The notes under the pieces were generated by a model. That model had not been told where the DNA came from. It saw only the letters and a list, made by a program, of their open reading frames with translations, and did not search any database. 64,000 nt of DNA from NCBI GenBank assembly GCA_026413225.1, contig CM048553.1:145445690-145509689 (forward strand), read 5' to 3'. The stretch comes from Otis tarda. Its lineage: Eukaryota; Chordata; Aves; Otidiformes; Otididae. Made by a program: the position numbers and the translations under genes. Below, one piece after another: positions 45,601 to 58,900 of the stretch; positions within the stretch are counted from its first letter, which is position 1; each line of letters begins with the position of its first letter.

Positions 45601-48600
45601 CGGCGTTTGGGGATTGCGGTGTTTGGCACTCTGTGGAAAAGGGGGGTGGGGGAGGGGCACGTCCTGTCAGAGCTGAGGGGCGGTTAAGCTTTTTTGGGTG
45701 TTTCTAGGGTCTCCGTGGGACCGCACTGCTTGGGGTTAAGTAGTCTGAAATATTTATTTGTTCAGTTAATGTGAAAGTTGCTTAGGACACGTTTATGGAC
45801 TTCAGAATCTCTAACGGGTCACAGGAAACTTCAGTGCTCCCATCTGGCCTGGGTGCTGCTTCTGGTAACACTCAAGCCTGGGCTGCGCAGTAGAATGGTG
45901 GGGCACTATTTCATGGTCTTGAATTCACAACGTAAGTGCCTCAGTTGCACATTTAATGAAAAATAGTATAGCTTAGTGCTTTATAGTCCTTCTGAGTACT
46001 CTGGAAACACAGACATGCCCTGTAGAGATTTCTTTAAGCCATCTTATGCAGTATCTTCAAGCCATCTTGAAGCGTATCTTGACTATAAATAGCTGGTGCT
46101 TGTTGAGACACCAGGTGTTGCAAGATGATTTTGTGGTAGTAACAATGAAGAAATGTTAATTTGTCATCTCTGTCTTTTCATGTTTATACCGATAACTTAA
46201 TCCAGGATGACTAATAAGGACTGGAACAGAACCAGAGTCTCTTTAACTGTGGTTCTGTGTCTGAGCAGTTCAGTATTGCAAAGTGAGTTTCATGAGTTAG
46301 TGCATTATGTCAAAGACTTGTTGCAAATTTGCACAAAGTTGTAGTGTAGCATTATGGGATTGCATTACCCCAGTCTTTATATTCTGCATGCTGGTTTTCG
46401 GAAGGCAGGAGCATATATAGATAACGAATTGTCAAAGAATGACTGTGATTAGTCAGTGGACATAAATTTTCTATTTTAACTAACATTGCCTTGAAAAATA
46501 GAACTTACTCTAATTCAGAACAGAAAGCTTCAAGAGATCACGCTAACAAGATTGGAACTATATTCAGTTTCTTGGAGAGGAGGGGGTGAGATGAGGTGGT
46601 ATTACTATAGAAGTTTTATGGCTCTAGGAGTAGCATGCTTGAAAAAAAGTTGAAACTCTGTATGTCGTATAACAGTGTGTTGGGTATCCAGGAATAAGGT
46701 AGGAATTGCCAGTGTTCACCAATTTTTACTGTCTTTAGTTAGAGAGACAAACATTCCTTCTTGAATTTTGGTGTCTTCTGCAACTCTTAGTAGTCTTAAA
46801 ATCTCTTCCTGGATTTGAGCACCTTGGATAACTTAGCTCACTCCCACAGATTATAGGCCAGGTGGTCTTTCCCAGCTACCTCACAACTGCCTAGCTAAGG
46901 TTCTTGCACTCAAAGTTGCAGCATTAGTGTTGAAATCACGGTACCTATTTCAGACGTCCCCCAAATACCTGCCTATAGTTAGATAGAGGAGATATCTCCT
47001 AATCTTCCCTTTGAGTTCTGCTCCTCTTTCTAATGCCATAGTAGCATGGCTTTAGGGTTCAGTCATGCTGCCATTCAACCTATCAATTTATCAAACTTAG
47101 TGGTGAAGACATTGACCTGGTAAGTTTTTGTGGGTTTTTTTTTTTTTTTTCTTCCTCCCTCAGTGTTCCCAATATTATGTTTCTATATAAAATGATTAAC
47201 AAAAAAAAAAAACCAACCAAACAAAAAACAAACACAGAAATCAGCCAGGAAGAGAGGAGTGGAACCTCCTCATTATGCTACAGAATCATGGTTGCTGTCT
47301 TTGAAATGCAAGAGGTGCTAGTTTTGTCTTTCAGTACCTGACTGAATGCTGTTCCTGAATTGTTATGTTGCCTTTTTTTTTTTTAAATACAGAGTGTCTT
47401 TGTGCATCTTGTAATGTACATGATTTGGAGGAGGGTTTGTGTGCTTGAAAATAAATGTGTTTTTCAGCTTTATCTACTGATCTTCATAAGATTCCATCAC
47501 CCTGTAAACCTACTTGGGCATCTTCAGATTGATGTGGCCATGCTACTTTTGTAAAATTTCGTACAAAATGAACTTTCAAGAAATCCTGTCATTGCCACTG
47601 AAACTGTGGACTAATTATATGATATTTGCTAGGCTTTTATCAGCTGTTCTAGTGAACGCATACTGGTTCAGTGGTGATTTTGTGGAGTTTTGGTGCTGAC
47701 ACATGTAAGCACTCAAGGCCATGTTAGTCTTTTGTACTAGGAAATGGACTTCTCATTTTGCATTAGGAGGGTGAGGCTTTTTTGTGGCTACTCAAGTAAA
47801 TATGTAGGTGATGGGGAACCTTTCCGTTTCAGACAATTTGTTTTTAGTCTTGATTTAGATGCCATCCTTTGACTCTTTAGCTAGCTGTAACATAAGTTAA
47901 AGTCACTGTTTCCAAGATGTCCTCATGATACTCCAGAGTCACAGATAAGCTGATGCGAAAGAAAATGTAATCAATTCACAAAGCGCTGGTAATTCAAGGC
48001 AGAAACTCAAATCTTTAAGGTGGCGATACCTAAAGAAAACTACACAGTACAAATTAGTCAGCGTTGTAGAGGAACAGAGGAGAGCAGGATAGGTGCTCTA
48101 TGAGTGTTTTGACATCTTTTTCACTGACAGTAGGAGATGAGTTCATTAGGAGAAAACAAATCTTTAAAGCAGTTTTAGTACCATGAAGTGACTTTATTTT
48201 AGAATTGGCTCTATCTCCTGAAGGATTGTTTAAGTGGTGTTTGTATGTGCTGTTAGGTATGAAAGAGGAGATGCTTCTCAAGATGACAAAGTGCTCATTG
48301 TACACTGATGGCCAGTGAGAATCTTGCTTGTTGCACTGTAGTCAACTAACTCAGACAGACTATGTGTGCTGTGGATGATTTGCTGGTTCCTGTCAGTGAA
48401 GTCAGAGGTGCCAGGAGTTCTAACTGCTGCAAGCTGAAAGCAATGTAAAAGCGTTTCAATTCAGCAGTGTCAATAGGCTTCTGAACATTTGCTCCCTTCA
48501 CTATATTTCCTTTATAGATCCATAAAATGTTTTTGAGGATAAGCTGCCTCGTTCTTCTGACTCTGCTCTAATGTGTTTAACAAGTTGCTGCTGCCATGCT

Positions 48601-48861
48601 TTAATCCTTTCTGTGCTCATCTTCCATGTGAGCAATTGCTATGACTTTTTACCTATAGAAGGCAATGTGAGCTATGCAAGTTAAACTCCAGCTAAGTTTG
48701 GTGTCTATTGCAAAATTGTTGCATTGCCTGCTAGAATTAAATTTATAAGGATTAATGTCCTGATTTATTTACTTATTTATATCTGTTGAAAGCTCAGTTG
48801 ACAGGAAGTCTGATAGATGTAATACATTAGAAGCAGTCTCAATAAGGGGAGAAGGAAAGCT

Positions 48862-48985
48862 CTATCCCATTTCACAAATGGGAAGCTGAGGCATGAGGTG
48901 TGATATTCACAAGGGTGTATCAGGCTGACAGACAATTCTATCAGATGTTCTGAATTCTAGGCCAGTGTTTCACCTTTGCCTCCCT
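48862..48985 (+). repeat. Possible ancient MIR/L2-type repeat scrap
   Basis: TCCCATTTCACAAATGGGAA and AGCTGAGGCATGAGG, followed by TTCTGAATTCTAGGCCAGTG, recall the conserved MIR/L2 3' core (ATTTTACAGATGRGGAAACTGAGGC). Diverged; assignment from memory of the consensus. Confidence 0.45.
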
Positions 48986-49667
48986 CTGTTAAGACATGTT
49001 CTAGGATTCTTGTTGGAGCACTGCCGCTTTGTATTGTGTTTCTGTGCTGTCCTGTATCATAGTCGGCTGCTGATACAATTGTAGTTCCTTTTGGGATTGT
49101 TTATCAAGGAAATGCTTAGGAGAAGAAAAGCAAGAAAGAAGGTTGTGGCCCTGCCATTGAGCATTACACTGTTCAGTATTTGTTCCCCTTCATGATATAA
49201 GGAAGATACATGGCTGTGCTTCCTTCCAGTATTTGAGAAGGATGGACAAGAAAAGAATGAACACTTTGTTTCACTTAACAAGGTTGATGATATGGTATGA
49301 GGTGAATTAAGCTTGCAGTGAACTTAGGAAACATTAAAGATCCATGTACATCTGTATTCATACAACTACTTTAGAAGATGAAATTATTTACCTTTGATAA
49401 AAGTAATTAATTAACTTTAAGACCCCAAACACATACAACCCCAACTCCCCACCCTCCACCAAAGGCACCAAACAAAACTCAAAATCTTTAGCTTACATTT
49501 AACTTTTCTTTTTGGGTAGTGCTGTCCTTAAAGCAACAATGCAGATGCGTCAAGTGCTGTTTCAGACACTGAGAGAATGCTTACTTGTCCTAATCTTGAG
49601 CCAATAATTGGTTCAAGATTCTATTTTAAACAGCTTTTAGGATATTCAGCAGCTTTTAGGAAGGTTT

Positions 49668-49748
49668 CCCTACTCGCTGCAGGGGAATTGGTCTAGATGG
49701 TTTTGGTTGGAAGGAACCTTTAAAGACTATTCTGTGATGCTATGATAT
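49668..49748 (+). mobile_element. CR1 LINE tail scrap
   Basis: About 80 bp: TGGTCTAGATGGTTTTGGTT, GGAAGGAACC and TATTCTGTGATGCTATGAT, the last bases of a CR1 element. Confidence 0.8.
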
Positions 49749-50056
49749 TGCTAAAATAAATGCATATATACGGCTTCATATCTTAATTAGCAGTGCAAAG
49801 ATTAGATACACTGATGGAAGTACTTTTTAAAAGTGGATGGTTGCTAATATTCCTATGACTAGCTGATAGCATATTGTAGCCAAAACTCTGGTTGTGCATC
49901 TGACAATGTGTAGTGTACAGAGCTTAACTTAATTGTGAAGGCTGCAGTCAAAGTTCAGAAAAGAGGCAGGCAAAGCAGTCCTTACTGTCTTGAAGGGCCT
50001 AGCACTGCCAGAGCTGAAGTGAAATGCAACTCTTAACGCAAATAAGGGTATGTGAC

Positions 50057-50080
50057 TGTGTGTGTGTGTGTGTCTCTCTC
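50057..50080. repeat. (TG)n(TC)n microsatellite
   Basis: TG alternation for about 17 bases, then TC for about 8, in EBAG9 intron 1. Confidence 0.85.
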
Positions 50081-50404
50081 ATCAGAACTCTGAAATTTTT
50101 GTGTAACACAGAAAGTGGAGAGGGACAAGTTACCTGATTGTTGTGGGGAATTATGATAGCTATTGAACTCTGCCAAACCGGCATACTGGTGATACAGTAA
50201 TGTAGTCATTTATGTGTAGGAATGACTTGGGAAAATGGATTAACTTCTGGTGGCTAACTCTTGTCAGCAGTGGACTTCACAAGCTTGCAAGCCAGAATTC
50301 TTGTGGATTCTGTTTTTTCAGTTGTTTAACTTTATATTGAAAAGGCAATACAGTGTGCAATTTGATATGTAAAAAAGGTGGAGATGAGTTGAAAAACTTG
50401 AGTT

Positions 50405-50453
50405 ATATACACATATGTGTGTACATACATATATATAGATATATATATATATT
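50405..50453. repeat. Degenerate (TA)/(CATA) microsatellite
   Basis: Alternating purine-pyrimidine run with CATATGTGTGTACATACATA followed by a TA run. Confidence 0.8.
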
Positions 50454-52642
50454 TAACTGACACATTTGAATGTTGTTTTAGTTTTGCACTTAGGTAGTAA
50501 ACTTCCCAGTCCTTTGAACTTAGGCACAAATAATGTCAAGCCTGCAGAGGTTTTTGAGTAAAGGTTGCTTCCAAAAGCAACCTTTTCAATCAATAGTTTG
50601 TTTTTTAATTTAAGATCTGTCTGGACTGTCCAGTGTGGCAGTTAGGTAGGCTGAACAGTAGGGAAAATGTCTTTACTCTTCCTAATGTTGAGTATTTTTC
50701 TGCTCCTTCCTTCCTGCCCCCCAAGCCAGTAAAAGAGTGAATTCTGATAGAGAAGAGTGGAGTGAGCTCCTGAACAAGCTTTCTTTAAGAAAAGGTGTAC
50801 CTTTATTCTCTTTTTAGCAGGTCAGCTGCTCTTCATGCCTCAGATACCAAGTAGATGGCTTCTAGCTGCTGCTTTGAAAAGTAACAATTCACTTCACCAA
50901 TTCAGTGTTAGTTGGCAATAATTTCTACCTTGAGTAGAGAACTATCATTCTAGTTGCTATCCGCTGTTTTTTTTTTCATTAACTTCCACTGTTTCTGAAT
51001 CCTTCAAATTCTTGACTGATACATTCTCCTGTCACTCAGATATTTTGAAAATTGCTTATTGCAGAAGGTAAGGAAGTACTTGAGCACAATATGAAATGAT
51101 AGTCCTGTCTTTAAAACTAAATGCATTGAATAGTGTCTGCTGTTCTTGCTTCTTTGTGGGAAGTTTGACTGTTTCCTATTCCTGTTAGATGAAAAGCTCA
51201 TTTAATAGCCACTCTTGTAGAAGGTGCTCTACATTTTTAAGTCTCCCATGAAATCAGATGAAGACAGCGCTAGTGCTGAAGTAGAGGTGAAATGTGTCCT
51301 ATGAGGCTTTTCTCCTGAGCTACATCTTGCTAGTGCTGTCTGTAATTTGGTGGTTACTTACTGATTTAAGCCTTCTATTTTACAGTAAAAGGGCCTATAT
51401 GTTAAATAGCCACACTGTATGATTTTTCAGTAGCTGGAATTCCTTATCAAGACTGTATATGAAGCAATATTTCCAGTACTATATTACTACAGTGTTTAAT
51501 ACTAGTTACATTATCTAGTAAATAAGCACCAATAAAAAATAAATCTAAGCTCCATGAAGCTCACAAATCCCATTGTGTACTTTTTAATAAAATCCTCAGG
51601 GCAATTTTGGAGCAGCCTACCTTCCTGACTCTTCCTAACTTAAAGCCTGGAGTATAAAAAGTGATTTAAATGCCATAGCATATTTGAAATCAAGCTGTCC
51701 TTCCATGGAATACTCATGGCCTGAGGAAAATGTCACAGGGCTGCCTTCTCTTCTCACCGGGAGGTATGTTAAACTTGCAACAGAAAATGTTGTTACGAGT
51801 GTAGATGTATGTCATAGAAAAGCTGTTTGTGAAGCCTAACCTCTTCTTTACTCTGAAATGTTCACCTGCAGAAGAGAGAAAAGGGATCTGTGAATTACAG
51901 CAGATTATTTTGACTCATCTATTTGAGGGGATCTGTTGGAATATATTTATACTGAGTATAAATTCTCTAGGTTATCAAATTGACACTGAAAAATAGCTAC
52001 CAACATAAGTGGCTTCAGCCAAAGATCAATTTTTTTCTTGGCTGGATTTGCTTGCATGATCCAGTCTGGCATAGGAGTATTGATAGATCTAGACGTTAAT
52101 TTGTGCTGTAGTGCACTCAGGATGAAGAGTTTCTTTGCTGCTGATTTTTTTTTTTTTTTTTTTCAGTGACAGTGGTTCTAAACTAAACAAAGTTTGTTCT
52201 CATCCTACATTTCCATCAAAATGGAAACTAAATTTAAACAGCCAATTTTGCGTTTTGACTTAACGACTGAATTTATAATTTGTATATGCAAGACTTGCTC
52301 AAGCAAGTGTGAGTTTCTTACTGATTATTGTTGGTTCTCCTTGCACTGCTAGTGTCCAGTGCCATTATTAGTGTCCGAAATGGATCGGCTGTACAGTCAC
52401 TGCAATTGATTGCCTGCACTTCCCCTTTAAAAGTATCTTTAACTGTGACTTTAACTGTGGTTATGTGTTGTTTCTTTAAAGGCTATATACATTAGATACT
52501 TGTATTATTTACATCAGTGAAATGTCCTGATAGTAGGCAAGTAGTGTCTTTGCTTTCTTCCTGTCTTTTCTTACATTAATACAGTTTCACAGAAAGCTCC
52601 TTGCTTATGAAGAACTAAGGAAAATTACTGTGATGTAAAGAC

Positions 52643-52771
52643 ATTCAAGGCCAGGTTGGGTGGGCCTCTGAGCAACCTGATCTAGTTGAAGATGTCCCTG
52701 CTCCTTGCAGGGGGGTTGGATTAGATGACCTGTAAAGGTCCCTTCCAACCCAATCTATTCTATGATTCTGT
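52643..52771 (+). mobile_element. CR1 LINE tail, adjoining EBAG9 first coding exon
   Basis: CATTCAAGGCCAGGTTGGGT to CTATTCTATGATTCTG. The insert ends about 40 bp upstream of the acceptor AG at 52809-52810. A branch-point-like CTAAC and the pyrimidine tract lie in the remaining gap. Confidence 0.92.
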
Positions 52772-52810
52772 GTGTATAATCCTTTACATCTAACTTTTCT
52801 TCTTTTGCAG

Positions 52811-52908
52811 GAAGGGTTTCTCACCATGGCCATAACACAGTTTCGACTCTTTAAAATCTGTACTTGCCTGGCAGCAGTGCTTTCTTTCATTAAAAAGTTA
52901 ATATGCAG
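52811..52908 (+). CDS. EBAG9: EBAG9 first coding exon (ATG at 52826)
   Basis: The acceptor TTCTTTTGCAG is followed by 15 UTR bases, then ACC ATG GCC, a good Kozak context. Encodes MAITQFRLFKICTCLAAVLS and FIKKLIC plus two bases. The donor is GTAAAC. A CR1 LINE end lies only about 40 bp before the exon. Confidence 0.95.
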
Positions 52909-55900
52909 GTAAACATGTCTTATTTAATTTTGTTACTTTTTCTTGTGCTTCTTTCCTTCTTCCAACACCCACCCACCACTTTTCCCAGTTCTGATTTTAC
53001 TAATTGCAAAACACTCAAGGCAGATGAAAACAAAGTCAAATTCATTCTTTAATCTGCATATTCCTTCGGAGTTCAAAAGTCTATGTAGTGCACTTGTGAG
53101 TTATTTTGTGGTATGATAGCTCTAATTAGGTGTGTTTTCTAAACAGCTATGACAGGATTTTAAAATTGCCTTTTAAAACTATCCTGTATTAAACTTGAAG
53201 AAAAATCATTCTCCACATTTTCTAGAAGTACTTGGCAAGTGATACTTTAAGAAGTTCAGTTAATGGCAGCATCCACCCAGTTATCAGTCAGTAGGCTTTC
53301 ATTATAAATGTAAGTGATTCTTATCCTGCTTTGTCAAGAAACAGTTGCCTGAGACTTCAGGTTGTTCTGCCTAGTGAAGATTCTTTCAGAAGTTTGGAGG
53401 ACAGTGATTAAAAGAACGACATTGGTTTTTTTAATGAACATGACTTATTTTTGCTTACTCTTATAAGTCATACTTAATGGTCTTTTGAGTTGTACACCCA
53501 TGAACTCAGCAGTGCAGTACCTAGAAGCATTCAAAAACCCCTCAAGTTATGGTTATATAATAGTGGAGTTCAATAGTACAGTAGCAGAATACCTGAGGTA
53601 GATCTTCTCAGCCCTGTGCGGTCATCTCAACTGCCTGTTGCTTCTTGTGCCCTTGCAGAATGTTAGTTTACATAAATAGCAGTCTTGAGAAATGTATTCT
53701 CCTGTTGTGTATGATGACTACTACTTTGCCAGTGACGTGAAAGCATATGCAGAATATGTGGTAGACAAAAAGTCACTGTTTGTTTCTTGTTCACCTTTAC
53801 TTATTCCAAGAGGAAGCTCTCAACTGGTTGGTAAATTCACTACAACTGGTTGGTAAATTCACTACAGATCCTAATGAAGCTTTAAAAAGATACATTTTAA
53901 ACCTGCATACAACTATATAGATGTCTACCTTAGTTCTGTTGTTTGAATCCAAATTAAATTGAGAATACTTGCTGTTCAAGTTCTAAAAGAAGTCAAAACA
54001 CTGAGTTGATGATAGCTTCTAGATTATGTGGACCCTTCATCTCTTGAAGTGTTAAGATAGCTTTTATAAGCAGATAATTGTTTAGTAGATGTAATTAAAG
54101 TATTTTCCTCTATTTTTCAACTTTGAATGAACTAAATCCTTGAACAGCTGAGGAACTGCTTCAGAGTAAAAAGTAGGACTTTTCTTCTGTGAATAACAAT
54201 TAGTTAAAAGAATGAAATTTCAAAATCTTTTACATATGCAAGTCAGTGGATCAGATTAGTTGAGTCCATTTTCCTGTTTAATGTCAGCTGCAAAGCATAG
54301 GTTGATAAATTTTGTTTCCCTGCAATGCACCCCTGCATATGAGTATGGCTGATAACCAGCAAATGTGATTTAAATAAAGATGTGCTTTAATTTGGCGGAC
54401 GTGAGCTAGTATTTATTTAGATTATATAGTTCATATTAGTTTTTAATTTAAACAAGTACCTGGAGAGATTGTGCATCTTTCTAGTCAGTCTAAAGCTTAC
54501 ATGTTGTACTAGCCATCTCTTTAGTTAAAACTTTTTTTGATAAACAACAGCTTGCCTGAATTCACTGTTTCCAGGAAGTAAAAGGTATAAGTATAAAAAG
54601 AGATGAAACTTCGTTCTGTTTAAAATCTCTAGTTATCTTCTTCAGCTGAGAAGTCTGGTTGCTGCTAATTAGTACGGATAAACAAATCCAAGAATTTTTG
54701 AGACATTTGGCATTCAGAGCAGTGATCCTACAGGCATCTTGTTCCCTTTGTAGAAAAGCAAGTGGAGATAGATAGCCTTCCTCAGTGCTGCCCTGTGTAG
54801 CACATTCTTTCCCGTGTTGTATGACAGAAGCTGTTTCCTCCCACCTTCACCCTTGTCAGTATAATCATTTTGGATACGTGAACGTTTGTTATAAACCACT
54901 TGCTAGAGTCTTCTAGATCATATAAATAGGGAAATATATATAGTTAAAGAAGTGATGGCTTAGAATATTATTAAAGATATATATGTTGTACAGGTCTGAA
55001 GGAGGATATTTCCAAGCTTGGGTTGCCTTTAGACATCAACTAAATCTAGTCAGCCAGAACCAGGAATCATAGAATGGTTAGGGTTGGAAGGGACCTTCAA
55101 AGGTCATCTAGTCCAACCCCCCTGCAAGGAGCAGGGACATCCCCGACTAGATCAGGTTGCTCAGAGCCTCATCCAACCTGGCCTTGAACATTTCCAGGGA
55201 TGGGGCATCCACCACCTCTCTGGGCAAGCTATTCCAGTGTTCTACAACCCTCAGTGTAAAAAATTTTTTCCTAATATTGAATCTAAATCTACCTCCCTCA
55301 ATTTTAAAACCATTACCCCTCGTCCCATCACAACAGGCCCTACTGAACAGCCTCTCCCCATCATTCTTGTAGGCCCCCTTGAGGTACTGGAAGACCGCTA
55401 TAAGGTGTCCCCAGAGCCTTCTCTTCTCCAGGCTGAACAGCCCCAACTCTCTCAGCCTGTCCTCATAGGAGCGGTGCTCCAGCCCTCTGATCATCTTCAT
55501 GGCCCTCCTCTGGACCCTCTCCAACTGGTCCATGTCCTTATGTTGGGGGACATTATGTCCTTAATGTGTTTGAGGGAACAGGCTTTTCACCTTCCTTTAC
55601 CCCTAAACTATTTTGCTCTTCATCTTAAATGAACAGTTTCTAAAGAGGCTAGAGTTAATTATATAAAGCTTGAAAATTTAATGATAGCACTTGATCTTTC
55701 CTAAGGAAGAATCTGTTGTGCTTAAAGTAGGAAAAATGTATCTAGTCATTCACCGGCATGCAGCAGAGGTGGTGTTACAAGCTATTCAGCTATTCTGAAT
55801 TGATGATCGAATGTTCTGTGATAGTAAAACTAATGGATACGAAGTCCAAATTGTTGTTTCCCAGTTGTATTCTGATCAGTAGTAATAAACAAAGCTTAAC

Positions 55901-58900
55901 TTTTCCGAGGTGCATAAGGTCGATTACATGACTGTCTTGCTATAGGAGCTTACACTCCTTGGAGAAAACATGAGTGTGAGCCTAAATTCCATTTTCTTGT
56001 GTTGTAAAGTTTTAAAATATAGTGACTGTCAGCAAAGACTGTTTTAATTATTATTATTATATTTGAATGCTATCATTAAGTAAATATCTAGGTGGTTTAT
56101 TTGCAATGCATTAGTGTTTGTCTTCAAGTAAAATTATTTGATATAGTTGCTGAAATGCTTTCATTGAAACAGTATTCTTTAATAGAAGCATGTATTAAAC
56201 AGAAGCTATTGACTTGCATAATCTTGCACTACCTCTGTTTAGACTTTGAAGGAAGAAGTGCTTTAGAGGGGCTTTTTGAGCAACTCAGAAGGTGATTTGT
56301 AAGACACAGCTTGACATCTAAAACAAGTAGAAGAAAATTTCAGCTTACATTAGAAATCTTTGAACAAGTGTACATCAATCGATAGTGTTTGCCTCATAAA
56401 CACTGACAATCTAAAAATTGTAACTGACTATATGCAAATAACTGAGTTAATTTGTCCATTTCCTGTTTCTTAGAGTTGCTTTTCCTCTATTTCCACTGCA
56501 ATATGAAAAGTAAATTAAACTCTGAAATTCTTGTGAACACGGCTTTAAATTAATGATGAAATTCCTTTGTTTAGCGGACTTTTACTGGCAGTAGTTAATA
56601 TTAAGGTAGTTCAAGCACTTAATGTTTTAGCCATGACTATTTTCAGTAGTGCTGTTCTCAGACTTGCTTTTTGTTTTTTTTAAACTTAGTGCTCATGTTT
56701 TCAGAGCTTGGAGGAATCCTACATTTTTCTTTCAGGTCTGGAAGAGGGCGAAAGTTAAGTGGAGACCAAATAACTTTGCCAACCACAGTGGATTACTCAT
56801 CTGTTCCTAAACAGGTAATTGCTTAAGTGGTAGGTGACTTAATAATTTAAGAGAATCATTATACCAGTCCTACAACAGGCATGGTCTATATCTTAGCACA
56901 CATAATAATATTATATCTTTCTATATATTATCAAGTATATATATATCTTATCAAGATAAAAGACAGCAAGTGTTTACTTGCAGATAATATTAACTTGTCC
57001 ACATATTTCTATTCAGCCAGAAGTAGAAGACTGGTCTTCATGGGATGAGGATGCACCTACTAGTGTGAAGATTGAAGGTGGCAATGGTAATGTGGCTGCT
57101 CAGCAAAATCCTTTGGAACAAATGGAACCTGATTATTTCAAAGATATGACACCAACTATAAGAAAAACTCAAAAAGTAGGTATTGCACTTTCAACTATAC
57201 TTAGGGAGGATTTTCCTTGCTTTTAATAGACTAGAAGTAAATTGGCAAACTTAGAGAAGGTGCTACTGGTAAAATTAAGCTGTCTTATTAAAATGAGAAT
57301 GTGAGAAAATGAGTGCTGATGTCTAGTCTAAAATATCGAATTAAAAATACTGACTCCTTGAGATCTTATAAAACCTGTTGCTAGTTTATGTTTACATCTT
57401 AGTCTTAATGTTATTGGTAACTTATGAAGAATTTCATAGTCTGGAGGCTCTGGGAAGTACAATGTGAGGACCCTCAAGTCACTTTAGTCCTGAAAATGGA
57501 AGCACTGTGCTAAGATACCTGTGCCTCATATCTTTCCATTATTTAAACAGAAATATTCCATGTCCTGTTTTACTGAAGTTCAAGGTAGCAGCACTGCTGT
57601 TTCAGAAAACAATGGTTGCTTGTTTCATAAGCTTATATTGAGGAGACTGGAATTAGGGAGCTGATATTTCAAAATAGCTTACTCTTCAAATATCCATTTT
57701 TATTGTGAATGCAAGGCAGAAGGGCATATCCATAAGAGCATTAACACCGTAAATAAATGCTGATTAAACTTTTGGTAATTGCAAGTGCTGTTTCTCTGTG
57801 GAAATCTTCCAGCTGGGTATTTAGAGGGCTGTGAGTCAATTGGAAAATCTTTCTCACAGCAAAGGCAGTCAAGTGCTGGAATAGCTTACCAGAGAGATTG
57901 TGCAGGCTCCATCTCTGGAAATTTTCAAGACCCAAGTGGATAAGCCCCGAGTATGTTCATCAGCCTCAGAGCTGACAGTGCTTTGAGGAGGAGGTTGGGT
58001 TACAGACCTCCAGAGGCCCCTTCCAACCTGAATCTTCCTGTGGTCCTATGAACTGGAGGTGATACTGGGGTCAGTTTTTGGTGCATTCAGGATCTGCAGT
58101 ATTCTGTGGACTAATCTCTTCTAAGGATTTTGATCTCCCAAAATCTGGGGGGCAGAGGAGGACTGGGGCAGATGTAGATTTCTTTTTTGTATCTGATGAC
58201 ATTTTTTCACCTAATAGATTGAGCTTCAGATACAGAACAAAATTTGAGAAGAGTCCATGCTGTTTGAATACTGTATACTGGGTATAGTTTAAATGTATCT
58301 CTAGGGATGACTTGAGGCATCATAAAGAACATTCCTGCTAACTTGGCCTTGTTACCACCCTTAAACAGGAGTTTGTATTTGTATTTCCACTGAATCTGGG
58401 CTCAATGTGAACCTCAAGATCTGAAGTGGAATCTACTCGTATTACCATTCGTATTTACAATATCTGGAAGTGTAACTTCAGTCAAATAACAGAGTGTCGT
58501 TGCTAGATGAGATGGTCTAGTCCTGTTTCCTTTCATGCATTGGTACTAGCATTTATGTAGTCAGCGGAACTGTGAATCTACCTCTTTTGGAAGCAGCAGA
58601 GATTTAAAGTACACTAAGTGAAATAAGTGACTAAGTTCATATCTTGAGGTGAAAACAGGTAAGGGATACATGATCTTAGTGACCATGTAAACTTTGCTAA
58701 TAAACCTTTTAGGAGAAGCATTAGTGCATTTTTTTTCAGTCAAATCAGCGCAGAGCTTTACCAGTTGATGTGATAGTGAATTACATTTCAACTATTGAAA
58801 CTTAAATTGTCTGCACGGATATGCTGTTGAAGTAGCCAAGAGAGCTTATGTTCCAAAGCAGTATAGCTGTGCAGACAGCACTGTCCTCAAGAGTATAGTA

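Larger units (their letters stand above)
45241..52810 (+). other. EBAG9: EBAG9 intron 1
   Basis: A 7.6-kb intron after the non-coding exon. It contains CR1 tails at 49668-49748 and 52643-52771, an old MIR/L2-like scrap near 48862, TG and TA microsatellites (50057, 50405) and a T20-CAG acceptor-like site at 52145-52166. Nothing else recognisable. Confidence 0.75.

Noticed and set aside
44674-45660. Minus-strand open frames of 328, 289 and 241 codons
   Set aside because: Low-complexity Arg/Pro/Gly/Ala translation of the EBAG9 CpG island in several frames at once, with no domain or homology.
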